Below, in pieces: positions 1-7,322 of a stretch of DNA of 64,000 nt. Under the pieces are notes generated by a model. The model saw only the letters and a list, made by a program, of their open reading frames with translations, ran no database searches and was not told the origin of the DNA. The position numbers and the translations under genes were made by a program. Source of the DNA: Deltaproteobacteria bacterium (GTDB taxonomy: Bacteria > Desulfobacterota > Desulfuromonadia > Desulfuromonadales > JAAYDE01); the NCBI GenBank assembly GCA_016934985.1, contig JAFGRU010000053.1, positions 1-64,000 of the forward strand, read 5' to 3'. The stretch's first letter is position 1; the number at the start of each line of letters is the position of its first letter.

Positions 1-246
1 CCATACGGCCTGGCCATCTTCAAACCTGATGTTCGTCTCCTGAAACAGCGCCTGAATAACAGCCACCAGATCGTTCTTGTTCAACTGGTACTTTTTCCCT
101 CGCAGTGTCCAGATCGTTTCAACCAGCACTACATCAGTGACCAGAACTTTCTGCTGCCCCGAAATCAATTTAACCGCTTTTTCAAACTGATGGGCATCAT
201 CCTCAAGCAGATATCGCAACAGCACATTGGTATCTATTGCGATCAT
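1..246 (-). CDS. VapC-type PIN-domain toxin (partial)
   Basis: The gene starts at ATG 246 and runs off the left edge, so only about 82 residues are visible. They begin MIAIDTNVLLRYLLEDD, the classic N-terminal strand of PIN-domain ribonucleases with the first catalytic Asp (D5) in the IDTNVLLR motif. An acidic VLVET segment further on supplies the second expected active-site residue. PIN toxins of this kind cleave tRNA or mRNA and are held in check by a co-encoded antitoxin. The ATG overlaps the antitoxin stop as TAATG, so the two are translationally coupled. The C-terminal half, with the remaining acidic residues, lies outside the window. Confidence 0.85.
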   Translation of the reverse strand, partial: MIAIDTNVLLRYLLEDDAHQFEKAVKLISGQQKVLVTDVVLVETIWTLRGKKYQLNKNDLVAVIQALFQETNIRFEDGQAVW

Positions 247-458
247 TACAGGGCGCTCTCCAATGACTCCTCATCGGTCATGGAAGGGTCCCACTGAACA
301 TGCCTTAAGACGCCCCTAGCAGCCCCTTTCTGCTTCTTTACAATAGTCAATTGCCCATAAGCCACAAAGCTTTCCACTTCATCCCCTGGTTCAATTCCCA
401 GGGCTTCACACTGACCTATAGGCAAGGTAATTTGCCGCTTTGCACTGACCTTTGGCAT
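246..458 (-). CDS. AbrB/MazE-type (VapB) antitoxin
   Basis: This 70-residue protein begins MPKVSAKRQITLPIGQCEALG, the swapped-hairpin AbrB/SpoVT DNA-binding fold in which a K-RQITLP strand is followed by a short helix and a GD(E)V turn. The C-terminal acidic tail (WDPSMTDEESLESAL) is what normally wraps the toxin. It should neutralise the PIN toxin encoded directly downstream and repress its own promoter. A strong ribosome-binding site (AAAGGAGG) precedes the ATG, and a consensus-like sigma70 promoter lies about 30 bases upstream. Confidence 0.85.
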   Translation of the reverse strand: MPKVSAKRQITLPIGQCEALGIEPGDEVESFVAYGQLTIVKKQKGAARGVLRHVQWDPSMTDEESLESAL

Positions 459-487
459 AACGCCTCCTTTACTTTCGGCTTAAAGTA

Positions 488-516
488 ACGATAAAATATT
501 CTTTACCGATTGTCAA
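488..516 (-). promoter_or_regulatory. sigma70 promoter of the toxin-antitoxin pair
   Basis: Read on the minus strand, TTGACA (511-516) and TATCGT (488-493) are separated by exactly 17 bases, and the antitoxin ATG lies about 30 bases past the -10. No other feature competes for the site. Confidence 0.6.
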
Positions 517-820
517 ATGGTAAAGACGTATGTTTTCTACTTTATTCACCCCATGCAAAGTGGTCGGGATTATGAATTCCCGCTGGCCATGTGCAACCCT
601 CTTTTACATTGTTTTTTGCCCCACAAGTCACCTGATTTCAGACAGTAAAATCAGCATAAAGAAAATTTTGCTTTCTGAAAGCAGTAACAGGACCACCCAG
701 ATGATATAATCGAGGGATCCTGTCTTTTTTTACGCCAGTTTTTAAACACTTTAAAAAGTCCCAGCTGACGGCTGTGACCTATTTTCATATTTGCCTTCTT
801 GATAACTTGTGGCAGTTGAC
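517..820. other. Intergenic gap without recognised gene
   Basis: This stretch lies between the divergent antitoxin and SEC-C genes. It is AT-rich, with no convincing reading frame, hairpin terminator or repeat that I can recognise. A promoter for the SEC-C gene should lie here, but no clear -35/-10 pair stands out. Confidence 0.5.
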
Positions 821-1831
821 ATGAAAATCAGCAGAAACGATCCTTGCCCTTGCGGTAGTGGTAAGAAATACAAAAAGTGCTGTCTCGAACGTCGGCAAAC
901 TCCCAGCCAACTTGAAATACCTGCTGATGTACTTGCAGAAGTCCGTCAGACTCTGGAGGGAAAAGAATTTGCCTCTCTGGAAGAAATGAACGCCTTTCTT
1001 TCCAAATACATGAATCAGCGTAACCAGGCGTCACGTGAGGATTTCGCCGGTTTATCCCCGGAACAAATGCATCGTTTTCTTCACTTTCCTTTCGAATCTC
1101 CTGACTTGGTATCCTTTCCGGAAAATCTGGCGGTGGAACCAGCCGCACCGATCATGACCCTTTTCCAGTTGCTGGCAGAGGCGATCGGGAAGGAGGGATT
1201 AAAGCCAACCGCGAAGGGGAATTTACCGCGGAATTTTTGTCGCGAGACGGCGCTGGCCTACTGGGGGGAAGAAACCTATCGTGAGAATACCCGTTTTGGA
1301 AATATTAACAAGGAGGACGATTTCACCGACCTGCATGTCACACGAATAATTGCTGAGTTGGCGGGGCTGATCAGGAAAAATCGTGGGAGATTTATTCTTA
1401 GTCGCGATTTCCGTAAATTTCTGGAAGTATCAGGAATGGCAGGTATTTACCCTCAACTTTTCTGTTCTGGCACGTTGAAGTTCAATTGGGCATACCGAGA
1501 CCGGTATCCGGAACTTGGGTTCATCCAACAGTCCTTCCTCTTTACTCTCTACCTGTTGCACAGGTATGGAAAGGACTGGAGACCCAACACCTTCTACGAG
1601 GATCATTTTCTGAGTGCCTTCCCCATGATTTTGAAAGAAGTTCCACCCGAGTCTTATTTCACTCCAGAACAAAACGTGCGTTCCTGCTACAGTTTTCGCA
1701 CTCTTGAGAATTTTGCCAGATTCTTTGGGTTAGCAGAAGTTGAGGCGATCACTACTGAAGATCACTTCTCTCGTCAGTTGAGAATAAAAAAGCTTCCTCT
1801 GTTGGAAAACGCAATTATATTTCGAGTCTGA
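821..1831 (+). CDS. SEC-C motif-containing protein
   Basis: This is a protein of 336 residues if it starts at ATG 821; a GTG four codons upstream (809) is an alternative, and neither has a good ribosome-binding site. Residues 1-25 carry a SEC-C zinc-binding motif (RNDPCPCGSGKKYKKCC), with the CPCGSG and KKCC cysteines that bind zinc in the SecA C-terminus and many small metal-binding modules. The remaining 300 residues match nothing I recognise; they are soluble, aromatic-rich and lack membrane segments. The motif alone does not define a function. The gene stands alone and is followed by a good terminator. Confidence 0.75.
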   Translation: MKISRNDPCPCGSGKKYKKCCLERRQTPSQLEIPADVLAEVRQTLEGKEFASLEEMNAFLSKYMNQRNQASREDFAGLSPEQMHRFLHFPFESPDLVSFPENLAVEPAAPIMTLFQLLAEAIGKEGLKPTAKGNLPRNFCRETALAYWGEETYRENTRFGNINKEDDFTDLHVTRIIAELAGLIRKNRGRFILSRDFRKFLEVSGMAGIYPQLFCSGTLKFNWAYRDRYPELGFIQQSFLFTLYLLHRYGKDWRPNTFYEDHFLSAFPMILKEVPPESYFTPEQNVRSCYSFRTLENFARFFGLAEVEAITTEDHFSRQLRIKKLPLLENAIIFRV

Positions 1832-1854
1832 GATTTTAGCCCTTGTAAAACACG

Positions 1855-1887
1855 AAAAGCCCTCGGCCAGCAGGCCGGGGCTTTTCT
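1855..1887 (+). terminator. Rho-independent terminator
   Basis: A GC-rich hairpin (AAAAGCCC-CGGCC, loop AGCA, GGCCG-GGGCTTTT) followed by TTTTCT lies 24 bases after the SEC-C gene stop. Confidence 0.85.
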
Positions 1888-2059
1888 CAAAAGGCAGAAT
1901 ATATAAGACGTTCTTTTCTGGAAATTAGCTCCTGTCTCGCGCTAAATTGACGATAGAAATTTTATGCAGATTTCTGCAAAATTGGGAAAATCAAATCGCT
2001 GACCAGAAACCGTCTGAAGAAAAGTGAACGGTTTTCCCCTGCCCCTGAAGGAAAAGGCT

Positions 2060-3205
2060 ATGGCTGGAGCAACGACTTTAAATCACTTGTCGACACCTTG
2101 CTTGATCCTCGACGAGAGGAAAATGAATCGAAACATCATCAGATTAAGGTCACATACAAATAAGCTGGGTGTTTCGCTTCGCCCTCACCTGAAAACGGCG
2201 AAGTGTGTTGAGATCGCGAAGCGCCTGTTGAAAGACAACAATGGCACCGCCACCGTTTCCACTTTGAAAGAAGCGGAGGTTTTTTCTGAGGCAGGTGTTA
2301 AAGACATGATTTATGCGGTGGGGATTTCCCCGGACAAATTGAATCGCGTGCTGGAGCTTCGCGCCAAAGGCTGTGACCTGAGCGTTTTACTGGATTCTAA
2401 AAACCAAGCTTTGGCAATTGTTGAAGCCTCGCAGCGTTCCGGGGATCCGATCCCTGGACTGATTGAAATTGACAGCGACGGACATCGTTCCGGTCTGAAA
2501 GGGGACGATCCGGAAATTGCTGTCATCGGCCGCATGCTCCATGAAGGTGGCGCAGAGTTGCGAGGAGTGCTGACGCATGCCGGAGAAAGCTATCATGCAA
2601 AAGGGGCAGAGGAGCTGGCAGCCTTCGCTGAACGTGAAAGAGCTGCAGCGGTAACTGCCGCAAAAATTTTACGGGGGGCGGCATTGCCGTGTCCTGTCGT
2701 CAGCGTAGGCTCGACACCTACAGCTCATTTTGCAAGCGATCTTTCAGGAGTAACAGAGCTCCGTGCCGGCGTATTTGTGTTTTTCGATCTGGTGATGGCT
2801 GGCATTGGTGTGTGCATGCTTGATGATATTGCACTTTCCGTGCTGACGACAGTCATTGGACATCAGAACGAACGTGGCTGGGTCATTGTCGATGCCGGAT
2901 GGATGGCTCTGTCCAGTGATCGAGGCACGAAGGATCAGACCATCGATCAGGGGTACGGCATCGTTTGTGATGTTGATGGCCATGTACTTCAGGATCTCAT
3001 TGTTACAATGGCAAACCAGGAACATGGAATTATTGCTCTTCGTCCTGGCAGCGTGGCAAAAATACCAGTGTTGCCGGTCGGCACCCGACTGCGTATCTTG
3101 CCTAATCATGCCTGTGCAACGGCAACTCAATTTGATGGCTACCATCTATTGCCTGCAAATTCTAAAAACCAAATGGAATATTGGCCTCGTTTTCGTGGCT
3201 GGTGA
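2060..3205 (+). CDS. D-threonine aldolase / D-serine dehydratase-like PLP enzyme
   Basis: This is an alanine-racemase-fold (fold type III) PLP enzyme of the DSD1/D-threonine aldolase family. The N-terminal barrel has the PLP lysine in RPHLKTAK, the family signature. The C-terminal domain ends with the PNHACATA motif, whose His and Cys bind the catalytic metal in this family. Members cleave D-3-hydroxyamino acids to glycine plus an aldehyde, or dehydrate D-serine or D-3-hydroxyaspartate; the exact substrate cannot be read from sequence. I chose ATG 2060 because AAGGA sits just upstream; a longer frame begins with GTG at 2024. Glyoxylate and glycine are typical products, which would fit the glyoxylate/glycerate genes at 8.7-11 kb, but that link is inference. 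Confidence 0.8.
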   Translation: MAGATTLNHLSTPCLILDERKMNRNIIRLRSHTNKLGVSLRPHLKTAKCVEIAKRLLKDNNGTATVSTLKEAEVFSEAGVKDMIYAVGISPDKLNRVLELRAKGCDLSVLLDSKNQALAIVEASQRSGDPIPGLIEIDSDGHRSGLKGDDPEIAVIGRMLHEGGAELRGVLTHAGESYHAKGAEELAAFAERERAAAVTAAKILRGAALPCPVVSVGSTPTAHFASDLSGVTELRAGVFVFFDLVMAGIGVCMLDDIALSVLTTVIGHQNERGWVIVDAGWMALSSDRGTKDQTIDQGYGIVCDVDGHVLQDLIVTMANQEHGIIALRPGSVAKIPVLPVGTRLRILPNHACATATQFDGYHLLPANSKNQMEYWPRFRGW

Positions 3206-3268
3206 TAGAAACTTCTCTTCTCAAGGGAAAATTCGTTTTCTGACAATACACCTTTTCTAGAACACCAA

Positions 3269-3303
3269 ACGGCCCGACCGATTGCAATCGGTCGGGCCGT
3301 CTT
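3269..3303 (+). terminator. Rho-independent terminator (perfect palindrome)
   Basis: Bases 3269-3300 form a perfect 32-base inverted repeat (stem ACGGCCCGACCGAT, loop TGCA) followed by CTTATTT, 63 bases after the PLP enzyme stop. Confidence 0.85.
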
Positions 3304-3310
3304 ATTTGTT

Positions 3311-3568
3311 GTTTCATAATGGTATCCAAAATTTCCTTAGGATTTTTTGGACATCCTTTGCTTGGGCGCTCTCATCTTTTCCCCCCTCGTGAGATAGTCC
3401 TTTTTCAGTCCAAAAACCCAACCCACTAGGCATTCAAGGTCGCCACGCCGAATTCCTCTTCGACCCGGCCTTTCAAAATGTACGGTTTGTGGCGGCAGAG
3501 CTTGCCGCAGAAGCGGGCGTAGGCGTTGGGGAAAAAGGTCACGTCGAAGATAGCCGTGGTGTCCTCGA
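3311..3568 (-). pseudogene. Decayed duplicate of the dnaE2 3' end and its downstream flank
   Basis: Bases 3311-3568 align with 14164-14420, which is the last about 55 codons of dnaE2 plus about 95 bases beyond its stop. Over the coding part (3430-3568) I count nine mismatches in about 139 bases by eye; the flank is more diverged but clearly homologous. A GAG-to-TAG change near 3428 stops the frame four codons after TLNA would begin (TLNA followed by stop), so this copy is dead. Homology ends abruptly at 3568, where transposase sequence begins. It is a fragment, not a gene in use. Confidence 0.85.
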
Positions 3569-3750
3569 CGGGGAATATAGAATGTCCCCGAATGCTTTTT
3601 ATACCTAAGATGTTCAGTCATCTCGGCTTGCATGGTTCGCCCCAGCAGTTTTTTAGTAAGTTGCTTCAGGGGCCCTGTGCCCCCGATAAGGTCTTCAGGA
3701 TTCTTGTAATCCTTCATCAGAACGTCGAGCAGATTTTTGGGTAGGGCCAT
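3569..3750 (-). pseudogene. IS256-family transposase, 5' fragment
   Basis: Starting at ATG 3750, about 60 residues match the N-terminus of IS256/Mutator-type transposases: MALPKNLLDVLMKDY, then NPEDLIGGTGPLKQLTKKL, then a LGRTMQAEMTEHLRY-K-H segment. The usual protein is about 400 residues with a DDE catalytic core. Here the match stops at about 3569 and the frame continues out of register into the dnaE2 remnant, so the element is inactive. Confidence 0.85.
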
Positions 3751-3785
3751 CAGTTTCTCCTGAGATTATGTGTTGTAACCGGCTG

Positions 3786-3815
3786 TGGCGATTTACACAA
3801 ATGATTTTATAGGCT
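3786..3815 (-). repeat. Probable terminal inverted repeat of the IS256 remnant
   Basis: Read on the minus strand this is AAAATCATTTGTGTAAATCG. A TTTGTGTAAA core close to the outer end, upstream of the transposase start, is common in IS256-family inverted repeats. The other end is gone, so the match cannot be confirmed by pairing. Confidence 0.4.
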
Positions 3816-3957
3816 TTGATCCGGTAACGAAAAGCTGGAGAAATGCCATTGGAAAACTTTCTTTGGGTTGAGGTATCCGTTTGCCGTGTTTAGTGTTTTG
3901 AAAGGTTTAAAAAATTTATTGTGGAGGAGGGTAGAAAGATGCTCGTTGCATTTTAGT

Positions 3958-4007
3958 TTGACAATCCTTTCTAAACTGCTATTTTTAACTTGTCTGATGA
4001 GCAGACA
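3958..4007 (+). promoter_or_regulatory. gntR promoter with candidate operator palindrome
   Basis: TTGACA (3958-3963) and TATTTT (3980-3985) are 16 bases apart and form a plausible sigma70 promoter. Just past it, at about +1, is a perfect palindrome TGTCTG-ATGAG-CAGACA (3991-4007). A palindrome around the start site, 41 bases before the regulator ATG, suggests autorepression by the GntR protein. Confidence 0.5.
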
Positions 4008-4048
4008 TCTGATGAGAAGTTTTTCATTTTCTTACGTTCGAGCCCTCA

Positions 4049-4789
4049 ATGAATTCAATCAAAAAAGTCCGTCTGTCAGAGAGCATTATAGACGTCATCA
4101 AACAGATGATTGCAAAGGAAGGTTTCAAGCCCGGGGAAAAATTCTATTCGGAAAACGTTCTTACCAAAAAGCTTGGAGTCAGCCGCTCGTCTATTCGCGA
4201 AGCCTTAAAGATGCTCGAAGCTTCAGGTCAAGTGACAATCCGCCATGGTAAAGGGGTGTTCATTGAAGAACCGCGGGGAAGGCAGTTCAAGGCTTTTACC
4301 GCCTGGCTGAAAAACAACGAACAGTCGATCAATGACAACTTCGAGGTTCGCCTGATCATTGAACCGAAAGTTGCGAGCCTTGCTGCAAAGAATGCAGACG
4401 CCAATGATACCACCCAGATGGAGGAGGCCTGTCGGCTTTTTGAAAAGTATGCCGCGGAAAACAACATTGAGGAAGTGATTCGCTGCGACCGCCAGTTCCA
4501 TCGTTTTCTTGCTGAATCTTCGAAGAACAATACCCTCTACGTACTGATGAAATCGATGACCACCACCCTGCCAAATGGCTGGATTTCGAGCCTCTATACC
4601 CCCGGCCGGATAGAAAAAACGATTACCGAACATAGAGCTATTCTGGCAGCTGTCCAGCGCCACCGGATTGTTGCCGCAGAAAAGGCAATGACCCGGCATC
4701 TGGTCAATGCTCACCGGGATGTGCAGGCCCAGATGCTTCGAGACACGGAGGAAAAGACGGATGGCGGTCAAGATCACCACCCTGATTGA
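4049..4789 (+). CDS. GntR/FadR-family (FCD) transcriptional regulator
   Basis: A 246-residue protein. Residues 8-75 form the winged helix-turn-helix (GEKFYSENVLTKKLGVSRSS, then IREALKMLEASG and the wing RHGKGVFI). Residues 85-230 form an all-helical FCD ligand domain, with candidate metal or ligand residues in CDRQFHRFL, ITEHRAI and MTRHLVNAH. FCD regulators typically sense organic acids and repress adjacent catabolic operons. Its 3' end overlaps the next gene by 29 bases, so it heads the operon that includes the metallo-hydrolase and, 76 bases later, the TRAP transporter. The substrate of that transporter is the likely effector (inference). Confidence 0.9.
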   Translation: MNSIKKVRLSESIIDVIKQMIAKEGFKPGEKFYSENVLTKKLGVSRSSIREALKMLEASGQVTIRHGKGVFIEEPRGRQFKAFTAWLKNNEQSINDNFEVRLIIEPKVASLAAKNADANDTTQMEEACRLFEKYAAENNIEEVIRCDRQFHRFLAESSKNNTLYVLMKSMTTTLPNGWISSLYTPGRIEKTITEHRAILAAVQRHRIVAAEKAMTRHLVNAHRDVQAQMLRDTEEKTDGGQDHHPD

Positions 4790-5591
4790 AAACAGCCCCG
4801 GTGAACATCATGCCCTGAAGACTGAGCACGGTCTTTCGTTTTGTATCGAGAAGGATGGTCACTGCATTCTCTTCGATACAGGCCAGTCGGGGGCTTTTAT
4901 TGACAATGCCGAACAGTTGCGCATCGATCTTTCTGCGCTCGAACATGTCATTCTAAGCCATGGCCACTACGATCACTCCGGTGGCCTGCGTGCGCTGACC
5001 GAGCTTACTACCAGCTTTCAGTTGAGCATGGGGCGAGGGTTCTTTGAAGAAAAGTACGGCTTCCGCAATAATGCCTATGAATACCTCGGCAACAATTTCG
5101 ACGAAAAGTACCTCAAAGAAAAGCTGATCCCCTACCATTTTGTCCACCAGCCCCTTTCCGAAATCATCCCCGGGGTCTATGTGGTCACCGATTTCCCCCG
5201 CGTTCATCGGGATGAGGTAATCAACCAGCGCTTCAGGGTCCGCAGGGGCAATACTTTTCTTCCGGACCCCTTCGACGACGAGGTCCTGCTTGCGATCGAT
5301 ACATCGCAGGGCCTCGTGGTACTTCTGGGTTGCTCCCATCCGGGGATGAAAAACATGCTTGATGCGGTCGTCAAGCTGCTTAAGCGTCCAATTTATGGGG
5401 TCCTGGGTGGAACTCACCTGGTCGAGGCCAGCGAGGCAAGCCTTGCCGAATCGCTCGATTACCTCGGTGACGAGAAGTTCAAGGTGGTCGGTGTCTCCCA
5501 TTGTACCGGCCAGTCCGCCATGGAGCGGATGGCCACGTCGAACAATAACTATTTTCACAACCGAACCGGCAGTTCCCTGTTTATTGCCTGA
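4761..5591 (+). CDS. Metallo-beta-lactamase-fold hydrolase
   Basis: A protein of about 276 residues. ATG 4761 is chosen because GGAGGA sits 8 bases upstream, although the frame stays open back to 4707. The metal-binding signature SHGHYDHSGG is near residues 63-72, and further ligands are probable in LGCSHPGMKN and VGVSHCTGQ. The layout (early HxHxDH, long insertion, late SHCTG) matches the MJ0937-like / dihydropteridine-ribofuranosylaminobenzene-phosphate-synthase-like subgroup, whose members are mostly of unknown substrate. It is co-transcribed with the GntR regulator and precedes the TRAP genes, so a role in converting the imported compound is possible but unproven. Confidence 0.8.
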   Translation: MAVKITTLIENSPGEHHALKTEHGLSFCIEKDGHCILFDTGQSGAFIDNAEQLRIDLSALEHVILSHGHYDHSGGLRALTELTTSFQLSMGRGFFEEKYGFRNNAYEYLGNNFDEKYLKEKLIPYHFVHQPLSEIIPGVYVVTDFPRVHRDEVINQRFRVRRGNTFLPDPFDDEVLLAIDTSQGLVVLLGCSHPGMKNMLDAVVKLLKRPIYGVLGGTHLVEASEASLAESLDYLGDEKFKVVGVSHCTGQSAMERMATSNNNYFHNRTGSSLFIA

Positions 5592-5667
5592 TTATTTTTT
5601 CCGTGTCCGACCGTTTCAACAAATGTTTTTTCGGGGTGGGCACATCAAACGAAAAGGAGGTTAAAAG

Positions 5668-6723
5668 ATGAGTATCCGCTGGAGTAAAAATGTTGTTTGG
5701 TTGGCGCTACTGGCAAGCGTGGCTCTGGTTCTGGTGATGGCTTCGAGCAGTCTCGCGGCCAAAGACGGCAAGATCATCTGGAAATCCTCCGGTCATGGAC
5801 CGGCCTCCGACCCCTCCCAGATATATCATGACAAGCTCTGTAACGCGATTACCGAGGCAACAGGTGGTCGTTTGACGGTCAAGCCTTTTGTTGGCGGGTC
5901 CATCGTGCCCGCCTACAAGGAGGTGGATGCCATCGACCAGGGGGTTCTGCAGATGGGCTATACCTGCCCGATGTACAATCTCGACAAGTGGCCCGCCGCC
6001 GGTTTGATCAGCTCCCGACCGGGTGGTCTGCCGGGTGAGGCGTTGCGGACCTGGTTCGATTACGGCGGTGGTGCGGATCTGCTCAATAAAATGATGGGGG
6101 GTTACAATGTCATTACTTTTCCGGGCGCATTGTCCCCATTGCCCGAAGAAGTTTTTTTCCACTCCAAAAAGAAGCTTGAAACGTTGAAGGATATCAAAGG
6201 GCTCAAAGCCCGCTGCATGGGCGATGGCGGTGAAATCCTCAAGCGCATGGGCGCGGCAACTGTCATCATCCCCGGGGGCCAGCTGTATGAAGCCATGCAG
6301 CGTGGCACCATTGACGCCTTCGAATATTCGACCCTGGCATCCAACTGGAACATGCATTTCAACGAAGTCGCCCCTTACGTCTACCTTTCTCCCAGCCGGG
6401 CGCCCAGCGATCCCCAGGTTGTCTTTGTCAACAAGAAAGCCTGGAACGAGCTGCCGGACGACCTGAAAATGACGGTTAGAGCGGTCGTGGCCAAATTCAC
6501 CCAGGACCAGCACGAGTATCTCGTTTACGAGTCGATCAAGGCGGTGGATAAGTTCAAGGCGGCCGGAAATCAGGTCTTCAAAGTGCCTAAAGAGATCGAG
6601 GATGCCCTCCAGGCGGAAGCAGACAAGTTTTATGCGGAAAAATCCAAGTCCGAATCACCGATTTTTGCCGAGATTTATAATTCGATGAAGTCGTTTGGTG
6701 AGGCCTACAACGCAATCAAGTAA
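5668..6723 (+). CDS. dctP: TRAP transporter substrate-binding protein, DctP family
   Basis: A 351-residue protein with a typical Sec signal peptide (positive MSIRWSKN, hydrophobic core, cleavage near SSSLAA-KDG at about residue 31). The mature part is a DctP-type binding protein; GAATVIIPGGQLYEAMQRG-I-DAFEY contains the conserved region where an Arg contacts a substrate carboxylate. It binds an organic acid in the periplasm and passes it to DctQM. The ribosome-binding site is excellent (AAAGGAGG). Of the three TRAP genes it is first, and a stable hairpin separates it from dctQ. The ligand cannot be told from sequence. Confidence 0.9.
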   Translation: MSIRWSKNVVWLALLASVALVLVMASSSLAAKDGKIIWKSSGHGPASDPSQIYHDKLCNAITEATGGRLTVKPFVGGSIVPAYKEVDAIDQGVLQMGYTCPMYNLDKWPAAGLISSRPGGLPGEALRTWFDYGGGADLLNKMMGGYNVITFPGALSPLPEEVFFHSKKKLETLKDIKGLKARCMGDGGEILKRMGAATVIIPGGQLYEAMQRGTIDAFEYSTLASNWNMHFNEVAPYVYLSPSRAPSDPQVVFVNKKAWNELPDDLKMTVRAVVAKFTQDQHEYLVYESIKAVDKFKAAGNQVFKVPKEIEDALQAEADKFYAEKSKSESPIFAEIYNSMKSFGEAYNAIK

Positions 6724-6744
6724 AATTTTAAGCAGACCCAAAAG

Positions 6745-6770
6745 GCGCCCACCCTTTATCGGGTGGGCGC
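6745..6770 (+). promoter_or_regulatory. Intercistronic hairpin between dctP and dctQ
   Basis: A perfect 10-base stem GCGCCCACCC/GGGTGGGCGC with loop TTTATC and no T-tract follows the dctP stop by 21 bases. Without a U-run it is more likely an mRNA-stabilising element or partial attenuator that raises binding-protein level over permease than a full terminator. Confidence 0.6.
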
Positions 6771-6803
6771 TCAGCCACAACCCCAACCGGGCGGGAGAAA
6801 TAG

Positions 6804-7322
6804 ATGTCTGGGTTAAGCAAATTTCTTAAGGCGATAGACTGGATGAGTGAAAAATCCGGGCAAATCGGAAAGTGGTTCGCGCTGGTTCTGGTTTTTGCCG
6901 GTTCCTACGAAGCGATTGCAAGGCATTTTTTCAATTCTCCGACAATCTGGTCTTACGACACCATGTGTATGGCCGGCGGGGTCATCTATATGCTGGGGGC
7001 TTCCTACAATTTTAAACATGATGCGCATACCAGGGTCGATCTGTTCTACATGCATGGTTCTCCGAGAACCAAAGCCATTGTCAACGTAATCTGTTCGCTT
7101 TTCTTCTTTTTCCCGCTGATGATCATCATGTTTAAACTGGCCGTTACCTGGGCTGTCAAAGCCTGGAAAATCCACGAAGTCATGTTCACCAGCTTCTGGT
7201 ATCCACCGGCCGCTCCTTACCGCACCCTGTTTGCTGTTGGCCTGTTGTTGCTCATCCTCCAGGGACTGGCCCGTTTTATTCGTGACCTCTATTTAATAAT
7301 AAAGGGTGAAGAAATTGCTTGA
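6804..7322 (+). CDS. dctQ: TRAP transporter small permease, DctQ family
   Basis: A 172-residue membrane protein with four predicted hydrophobic helices (about residues 22-45, 52-72, 92-115, 135-158), the size and topology of DctQ subunits. It pairs with DctM to form the sodium-driven TRAP membrane complex fed by the upstream binding protein. A GGGAG motif sits about 8 bases before the ATG. Its 3' end overlaps the next gene's start, implying translational coupling. Confidence 0.85.
   Translation: MSGLSKFLKAIDWMSEKSGQIGKWFALVLVFAGSYEAIARHFFNSPTIWSYDTMCMAGGVIYMLGASYNFKHDAHTRVDLFYMHGSPRTKAIVNVICSLFFFFPLMIIMFKLAVTWAVKAWKIHEVMFTSFWYPPAAPYRTLFAVGLLLLILQGLARFIRDLYLIIKGEEIA

Noticed and set aside
828-1148. 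Minus-strand open frame inside the SEC-C gene
   Set aside because: It lies fully within a real gene on the other strand, with no ribosome-binding site and unnatural composition.
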